A stretch of DNA of 64,000 nt from Imbricaverruca yamaguchii (lineage: Eukaryota > Arthropoda > Thecostraca > Neoverrucidae): positions 458,501 to 522,500 of the forward strand of contig JAOTOL010001640.1 in assembly GCA_034440575.1 (NCBI GenBank), in the 5' to 3' direction. Below the pieces are notes generated by a model that made no database searches, was not told where the DNA came from, and saw nothing but the letters and a program-made list of their open reading frames with translations. How positions within the stretch are numbered: position 1 is the first letter of the stretch; each line of letters opens with the position of its first letter. The position numbers and the translations under genes were made by a program. Shown here piece by piece: positions 58,102 to 64,000 of the stretch.

Positions 58102-58441
58102 CACATATATACATATATATATATATACATATATGTATACATACATATATGCTTACATACATGCATACATACATATGCATACCAGATACATATACCAAAC
58201 ACGAAGGAAACCTTTACAACAGTGACCTTATCGAGATCCAATTACATACGAGGCCATTACTCACCTTGTCGAGGTCCCGGTCGCGATCCAGCAGCTGCCG
58301 GGAGAGTCGCTCTCGCTGCGTCTCCAGCTTGAGGTTGAGCTCCCGGCAGGTGGCGATCTCGCGGTCCATCCGCGACCGGTCCGCCTCACACCGCTCCAGA
58401 CGAGATCCCACCTCCGCCACCGACTCATTGAGCCGACTCAC
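55378..58441 (-). CDS. Cep135: CEP135/TSGA10-family centriolar coiled-coil protein, C-terminal three exons (partial gene)
   Basis: On the minus strand, exons 58441-58265, 56742-56540 and 55735-55378 join in phase to give about 245 C-terminal residues and TGA. The chain is charged and coiled-coil-like. It follows the C-terminal block order of CEP135 and TSGA10: [20 protein letters not shown] (family TRELC-KLDSSKE-L-RQL), [20 protein letters not shown] (family NERISMQNLEALL-NRDKE) and [16 protein letters not shown] (family TERFERERAVQELRR). CEP135 (Bld10 in flies) builds the centriole cartwheel and wall; TSGA10 is a vertebrate sperm-tail paralogue. An invertebrate copy is most likely CEP135, but the C-terminus alone cannot separate them. 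The chain ends with a Ser/Gly/Pro-rich tail. Upstream exons were not found in the window, so the 5' part presumably lies beyond 64 kb or in weakly conserved exons. It is convergent with SCYL2. Confidence 0.82.
55710..56355 (-). repeat. ~62-bp decayed array of the last-exon acceptor and exon start
   Basis: Minus-strand units contain an acceptor-like ctgacag (true site: taccgacag) plus the exon start (GGAGGCCCAGAAGGTGGAGA). On the plus strand the copies read ccaccttctgg, ...cctgtcggyagg. Roughly nine diverged copies, with G-runs in the first two intron copies. Confidence 0.85.
56540..56742 (-). CDS. Cep135: CEP135-like exon (penultimate)
   Basis: 203 nt. It begins after the acceptor cgcccggcag with [20 protein letters not shown] and continues through [20 protein letters not shown] to TAVQKI. 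The donor CT|GTGAGT leaves phase 2. The first ~44 nt of the exon and the acceptor recur upstream at 112-bp spacing. Confidence 0.83.
56699..57050 (-). repeat. 112-bp array of the penultimate-exon acceptor and exon start
   Basis: The first ~44 nt of the exon with the acceptor (gtccgcccggcag) recur at exact 112-bp spacing: the exon copy at 56699, then 56811 and 56923, with a partial copy near 57023. Copies are almost identical. Confidence 0.96.
57057..57110 (-). repeat. Dispersed hairpin repeat, reverse copy in a CEP135-like intron
   Basis: (ttgg)n, then ggggtttaggggcgcatcga and ggtcatgcagcg. It directly follows the 112-bp array. Confidence 0.7.
57757..57845. repeat. 21-bp minisatellite, 4 copies
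   Basis: ccgaacacggccttcaggga units in an intron of the CEP135-like gene. Confidence 0.95.
58040..58200. repeat. (TA)n microsatellite with TACA/TGCA extension
   Basis: Long TA tract to about 58096, then acatac/atgcat-type repeats to about 58190. Confidence 0.95.
58265..58441 (-). CDS. Cep135: CEP135-like exon (third from last)
   Basis: 59 codons, phase 0 at both ends. It starts at 58441 right after gtctcag with GTG AGT CGG, so the exon itself opens with a consensus 5' splice site. Encodes [17 protein letters not shown] and [20 protein letters not shown], and ends DRDLDK. Donor AAG|GTGAGT (minus strand, 58264). Confidence 0.82.
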
Positions 58442-59238
58442 CTGAGACAGGTGACAGTCACAGGTGACACATCTCACAGCTGACCTGACCCGACTCACCT
58501 GAGACAGGTGACAGTCACAGGTGACACATCTCACAGCTGACCTGACCCGACTCACCTGAGACAGGTCACAGTCACAGGTGACACATCTCACAGCTGACCT
58601 GACCCGACTCACCTGAGACAGGTCACAGTCACAGGTGACACACCTCACAGCTGACCTGACCCGACTCACCTGAGACAGGTCACAGTCACAGGTGACACAT
58701 CTCACAGCTGACCTGACCCGACTCACCTGAGACAGGTCACAGTCACAGGTGACACATCTCACAGCTGACCTGACCCGACTCACCTGAGACAGGTGACAGT
58801 CACAGGTGACACACCTCACAGCTGACCTGACCCGACTCACCTGAGACAGGTCACAGTCACAGGTGACACATCTCACAGCTGACCTGACCCGACTCACCTG
58901 AGACAGGCCACAGTCACAGGTGACACATCTCACAGCTGACCTGACCCGACTCACCTGAGACATGTCACAGTCACAGGTGACACATCTCACAGCTGACCTG
59001 ACCCGACTCACCTGAGACAGGTCACAGTCACAGGTGACACATCTGACAGCTGACCTGACCCGACTCACCTGAGACAGGTCACAGTCACAGGTGACACATC
59101 TCACAGCTGACCTGACCCGACTCACCTGAGACAGGTCACAGTCACAGGTGACACATCTCACAGCTGACCTGACCCGACTCACCTGAGACAGGTCACAGTC
59201 ACAGGTGACACATCTCACAGCTGACCTGACCCGACCCG
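58436..59238 (-). repeat. 57-bp in-frame array of a CEP135-like exon acceptor, 14 sites
   Basis: On the minus strand each unit ends ctgtctcag|GTGAGTCGG, the acceptor and first bases of the exon at 58441. Sites recur exactly every 57 bp from 58436 to 59177. 57 bp is 19 codons, so the frame is open from 59293 into the exon with no stop. Confidence 0.97.
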
Positions 59239-60280
59239 ACAGGTCTGCAAGGTGGGCTGGTGACCAGAAGAGGGGCAGACAAGTCGCAGTCACAGCTGAC
59301 GCAGTTCACAGCTGGCCTGACCAGACACCAGGTCTAGCGGGGCGGGACGGGGCAGATAGGAATGGGGCATGCCTACTGATGCCGAAAGGACGGACGTGAT
59401 TACATCAATCGGAAACTTGACGCTTTGCCGATACTGAAACCAAATAATTATCCAACTCAGTATCACACCAAGACCAGCGGTGTGCGGCGGATTTGATTCC
59501 CTGCCTGCTGTCCACATACGCACGGGAGTATCCCTGACCAATGTGGGGCCTGTCGACCACAACAGACCTACACCGGACGGGAGTATCCCTGACCAATGTG
59601 GGGCCTGTCGACCACAACAGACCTACACCGGACGGGAGTATCCCTGGCCAATGTGGTGCCTGTCGACCACAACAGGAGACCGCCACCGGACACCGCACGG
59701 CCGCCGGACGAGCCGTGTCCGAACATTGCGCCAGACCGGGTGCACGGCTCGGTAGCTCCCCCCGGTGGGTGGACAGCGCGCACGCGCTCACACGGACTGG
59801 TGACGTCAGTGCTGCCAGATGTTGCGTAGTGATAGACCACACGGCGACGGCGGAGGTGAAGACATGGCACCACGACGACCAGTCGCCATTATTGTCACCG
59901 ACTAAGGCCTGGCGTGCTCCCGCCCTTCCATACAACATGACAGTGCTGCTGTATCTGGAGCCATTGGCGTCTTCTTGCACAGGTGATTCTGTAGGAACAC
60001 TCTCACGCAGGCAGACATTAACCTCAGCTTAAACATAACGTGCGTGAAGGACCAACCAATGGAATTGCAGATGAACAAGTATCAGGACTGTCACCTAATC
60101 CGTTACCGGCAATACGTCGTGCGAACTATGCGCAACAAATGCAAAAATGCTAGTCTGAACTACTAACATGGGATCGTTTCGCATAATCGCATACAAACGT
60201 GATAACCAGTCATACAGAGACGTGGTACATCAGCAGAATATCAGCCAGTACACTGCATGAGTTCACACTACAGCTGATGC
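59239..60280. other. Unique DNA with a 55-bp triplication
   Basis: A block with cgggagtatccctgaccaat and ctgtcgaccacaacag occurs three times at 59521-59680. No exon of the CEP135-like gene was recognised here. Confidence 0.5.
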
Positions 60281-60289
60281 TGTGTCATG

Positions 60290-60615
60290 GAGGCACGGCG
60301 TGTGTCGGTCCGTCATGCAGGTGTGTCGGTCTGTGTCGTGTAGGTGTGGCACGGCGTGTGTAGGTCTGTCGTGCAGATGTGTCGGTCTGTCATGCAGGTG
60401 TGTCGGTCTGCCGTGCAGGTGTGGCACGGCGTGTGTCGGTCTGTCATGCAGGTGTGTCGGTCTGTCGTGCAGGTGTGGCACGGCGTGTGTCGGTCTGTGT
60501 CGTGTAGGTGTGGCACGGCGTGTGTAGGTCTGTCGTGCAGGTGTGTCGGTCTGTCGTGCAGGTGTGTCGGTCTGTCGTGCAGGTGTGGCACGGCGTGTGT
60601 CGGTCTGCCGTGCCA
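60290..60615. repeat. GTGTCGGTCTG-type minisatellite
   Basis: Composite short units (gtgtcggtctgtcgtgcag, gtgtggcacggcgt) in variable order. Confidence 0.93.
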
Positions 60616-60953
60616 TGGTGACCGCGACAGCTGTCGTCAGGTCGGATACGATACCATCTGATCCTATCTCACATGCGGACATCCAGCGGGCCGACACCTG
60701 TCGCCGGCCGCGCCAGCGACAATGCGCTGCCGCTCAGCTGACACACGATCAGCAGGCAGAGCGGCGACGCAACTGCGCCACTAGGGCCGCGAGAAAGTGG
60801 CGCCGATGTTGAGCAGATTCGTGCTCCGCACGGGGGCGCTCACAGCGCCTATCGGACAGACGTGGCGCCCACACGACCGCCTGGCGGAGCATCGCCGTGC
60901 ACCGCTGCCGGCAGCCGCAACAGCCGGCCACCTTCATCAGACTAGGCTTGAAC

Positions 60954-61273
60954 AGCTCGTATTTCATACAACGAAGAATGGCTCTTAAGTGCTCCTGGGT
61001 TATAGACATTGCGTGAGACGAAATGTACGACCCTCGATATACCACGAGGTGCTGAGTTTACATCAAAAGTAGCGTTACGGATTATGCTATATTACTCAAC
61101 GTTTCGGCCAGGGGCCATCGTCAGGAGGCATTGGCATTGGCACTCCTGACGATGGCCCCTGGCCGAAACGTTGAGTAATATAGCATAATCCCTAACGCTA
61201 CTTTTGATGTAAACTCAGCACCTCCTGGTATATCGAGGGTCGTACATTTCGTCTCACGCAAGCTCGTATTTCA
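60954..61273. mobile_element. 118-bp near-perfect inverted repeat flanked by 13-bp direct repeats
   Basis: Arms at 61009-61126 and 61144-61261 differ at only two positions and enclose a 17-bp spacer. AGCTCGTATTTCA flanks the unit at 60954-60966 and 61261-61273, a likely target-site duplication. Each arm holds CCTGACGATGGCCCCTGGCC followed by GAAAC, similar to the hammerhead ribozyme core (CUGANGA, stem, GAAA) found in Penelope-like elements. Assignment to that group is an inference. Confidence 0.6.
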
Positions 61274-61309
61274 GCTGAACCCTCATCGTGGCTGGGCAAC
61301 AGGCTGACA

Positions 61310-62165
61310 GACAGTCGCGCCGGGAGCGGTACTGCTGCACTGGCTCGGCTGAACGGCAGACAAACGCGCCGGGAGCGGTACTGCTGCACTGGCCCGGCTG
61401 AACGGCAGACAAACGCGCCGGGGGGCGGTACTGCTGCACTGGCTCGGCTGAACGGCAGACAAACGCGCCGGGAGCGGTACTGCTGCACTGGCCCGGCTGA
61501 ACGGCAGACAGTCGCGCCGGGAGCGGTACTGCTGCACTGGCCCGGCTGAACGGCAGACAAACGCGCCGGGAGCGGTACTGCTGCACTGGCCCGGCTGAAC
61601 GGCAGACAAACGCGCCGGGAGCGGTACTGTTGCGCTGGCTCGGCTGAACGGCAGACAAACGCGCCGGGAGCGGTACTGCTGCACTGGCCCGTCTGAACGA
61701 CAGACAAACGCGCCGGGAGCGGTACTACTGCACGGCCCGGCTGAACGGCAGACAAACGCGCCGGGAGCGGTACTGCTGCCAGGCTGAACGGCATACAGTC
61801 GCGCCGGGAGCGGTACTGCTGCTCTGGCCCGGCTGAACGGCAGACAAACGCGCCGGGAGCGGTACTACTGCTCTGGCCCGGCTGAACGGCAGACAAACGC
61901 GCCGGGAGCGGTACTACTGCACTGGCCCGGCTGAACGGCAGACAAACGCGCCGGGAGCGGTACTGCTGCGCTGGCCCGGCTGAACGGCAGACAAACGCGC
62001 CGGGAGCGGTACTACTGCACTGGCTCGGCTGAACGGCAGACAAACGCGCCGGGAGCGGTACTACTGCTAGGCTGAACGGCAGACAAACGCGCCGGGAGCG
62101 GTACTACTGCACTGGCTCGGCTGAACGGCAGACAAACGCGCCGGAAGTGCTACTGCTGCACTGAG
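61310..62165. repeat. 49-bp minisatellite, about 17 copies
   Basis: Units share cgccgggagcggtactgctg and cggctgaacggcagacaaac. The 281-codon minus frame is a by-product. Confidence 0.96.
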
Positions 62166-62499
62166 CCGACCGAACGCAGTCTGCATGCTGAAGTGACATT
62201 GGCCGCAACAGCTCTGCTTGCACGTGGCGCCGGCTGTCAGCGATAGCTTTCACTTTTCCGAAAGCTCGACATCAGTTCTCAGCGCGGTGCAAGCTGCAAA
62301 GTCATCGCCGGATGGGAAAGGAGCGGCTATTTCGGGCCGGACGCGCCAATGGTTCATGGACTGCAGGATGCGACAAACGATTTCGAGGTAGACAAACCGG
62401 GGCATTGGACTCGGCCGGGTGCGACTGGAGCGGCATCACGAGCACCTGCAGAGAAACCGGCCACTCACTGGCGCCAGACGTCCAACAGCAGCATCAATC

Positions 62500-62815
62500 G
62501 AAGCGCGTCCCTACACCGGGCAGGCTGCAGCCGTGTCACGCGCACCCACAGAGAAGCCGGGGGCAGGCTGCAGCCGTGTCACGCCCACCCACAGAGAAGC
62601 CGGGGACCGGGCAGGCTGCAGCGTTATCACGCGCACGCGCACGCACAGAGAAGCCGGGAACCGGACATGGTGCAGCGGCACCACGCGCACCTACAGAGAA
62701 GCCGTGGGCAGGCTGCAACGGCATTACGCGCACCCACAGAGAAGCCGGGGGCAGACTGCCGCAGCATCACGCGCACCCACAGAGAAGCCGGGGGTTGGGG
62801 CAGGCTGTCGCCGTA
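62500..62815. repeat. ~43-bp minisatellite, about 7-8 copies
   Basis: Units share gcgcacccacagagaagccg and ggcaggctgcagc. Confidence 0.93.
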
Positions 62816-64000
62816 CCCAGTGACATCGCCAGCTGCAGCGTCGTTACTGCCGCCGGCGGAGGCAGGCGTGCGGTCGCTATCGATGTATGCAGCAGCTCCA
62901 GCGGTGGGTGAACATGTGAGGTCGATTGGTCTATATCTGGTGGTCAACTGGTCTGGTGGTCTCTGTGTCCACGACTGACATCATGTTTCGATTGGTTCAT
63001 CTATGTGTGAGAGCGTGTTGCAGCTGTTTGTCTGCTTGTGAGTGCTCATATTTAATTACAGCTGAAGTGCTTCCGTATTTCGTCTTTAGAACGCAGACGA
63101 ATTTCGGGAGGTTACTAGCTTAGCAGTCACAATTAGTGCTCTTCCCATACTCTGAATAGAAAGCATCCTCCCATCTGGTCAACTGTGTGCCTATTACCCC
63201 GCTGGGCCACGGCGTATTCTTAACTACGCCGCCGGTCCCGGGCTGCAGTGAAGCCGCACGGGCTGCTCGGTCCGGCTTCGATGGGCGCATTTAACGGTGC
63301 GCTGACGATGGTAAATGACGATGGGAAACGTGCAACATTAATCACGGAAACCGAAATCACCCACTCTACCCACACTTTCCACAAACAATGTACGGGCGGC
63401 CATAGCCAGGCAGACCGTGGAGAAGAGCCCATGGTTTACGCTAAGTTATCACTTGTAGTGGAATGAAAAGCCTTCATTAATCGTATCGCAGCGATCATGT
63501 AATTTCTCCTTGGTTCTACGGCTCGGAAGCTTGTGCTGGAGATTGAAAACTGACGTGCACTTTGGTGTAATATTCAGTGATTACAAGTGCAGGCAAGGAA
63601 TGTTGTAAGCTTCTCTTTCAACTTTCCATGTTTCAATAGTAAAACTCGAAATACGCCTCATATAGCTCAAATGTTTGAAACAGATAAGCTTTAACCTATG
63701 TAGTCAACGGATAAACGTATTTACACGTAAACACCAATATATTTTAATGTACATACCAAAAACACAGCACACGCCTGACACGTTTCAAGAATTCGGCAAT
63801 TTTTAGTTCAATTTCTCGGTTGTGAATGCAAATAGATCCCTTCACAAATTCAACCGGAGGCATTATTTCGACAAAATAACGTGCTCAACGTATTCAGTGT
63901 TCATCCCATCAGCCTTTCCACACGTTCTCGATACCGAGGCCATTTTGGTCAGCTTCTTTGATGTCGAATGCGGATGCATGCCAAGTGGTGCCGATCACAC
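62816..64000. other. Unique DNA without recognisable gene
   Basis: An open frame at 63248-63466 (MKPHGLLGPASMGAF) has no recognised homology. The last ~500 bp are AT-rich. Confidence 0.4.

Noticed and set aside
61198..62043. 281-codon minus frame
   Set aside because: Consists of the 49-bp repeat; no homology.
63248..63466. 72-codon frame as a possible CEP135-like upstream exon
   Set aside because: It is on the plus strand, not coiled-coil-like, and has no similarity to the family.

Overview
This is a window of an animal (invertebrate) nuclear genome. Its protein-coding genes are split by spliceosomal introns with GT-AG borders. It also carries non-LTR retrotransposon remnants, MITEs, tRNA-derived SINE-like heads and an exceptional load of minisatellites. 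The exons are GC-rich at third positions. The gene set and repeat style fit an arthropod, perhaps a barnacle or another crustacean, but the taxon is an inference and nothing here proves it.

Layout. The left part (1 to about 37.8 kb) holds no confidently identified gene. It is a patchwork of tandem arrays (21 bp and 25 bp at 0.1-3.1 kb, 22 bp at 4.5 kb, 13 bp at 5.2 kb, 28 bp at 8.3-9.1 kb, 41 bp at 9.7 kb, (AT)n at 13 kb, CT and 51 bp at 18.5-19.2 kb, 65 bp at 26 kb, 59 bp at 27 kb, 76 bp at 33.5 kb) separated by unique DNA. A decayed RNase H-bearing LINE lies at 23.3-25.65 kb and is split by an 810-bp piggyBac-type MITE flanked by TTAA. A second LINE remnant at 35.5-36.95 kb is split by a hAT-type MITE with a perfect 8-bp target duplication. 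A sister copy of that MITE, also with a perfect 8-bp duplication, sits at 37.4 kb inside a minisatellite. Two candidate exons on the minus strand (22.2-23.0 kb) and one on the plus strand (10.04 kb) are noted with low confidence.

The right part holds two recognisable genes arranged tail to tail. SCYL2 (plus strand, 38413-52349) can be assembled completely: 13 coding exons, all phases consistent, 884 residues, with a poly(A) signal at 53328. It encodes the SCY1-like pseudokinase of clathrin-coated vesicles. The C-terminal three exons of a CEP135/TSGA10-family centriolar coiled-coil protein lie on the minus strand (58441 down to 55378, poly(A) signal at 54942-54947). Its upstream exons were not found here. 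The end of the window (59.2-64 kb) is again minisatellites plus a near-perfect 118-bp inverted repeat carrying a hammerhead-ribozyme-like core.

The most striking signal is that many intronic minisatellites of both genes are built from copies of the exon-intron boundary itself. SCYL2 introns 2, 4, 6, 9 and 11 begin with tandem copies of the end of the preceding exon plus its 5' splice site (for example six donors exactly 93 bp apart, and six exactly 37 bp apart). SCYL2 intron 9 ends with about 30 copies of the 3' splice site of exon 10. All three visible acceptors of the CEP135-like gene are preceded by arrays of the acceptor plus exon start; one is an in-frame 57-bp array of 14 AG|GTGAGT sites that look like recursive splice sites. 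This is reported as the main candidate for something undescribed.
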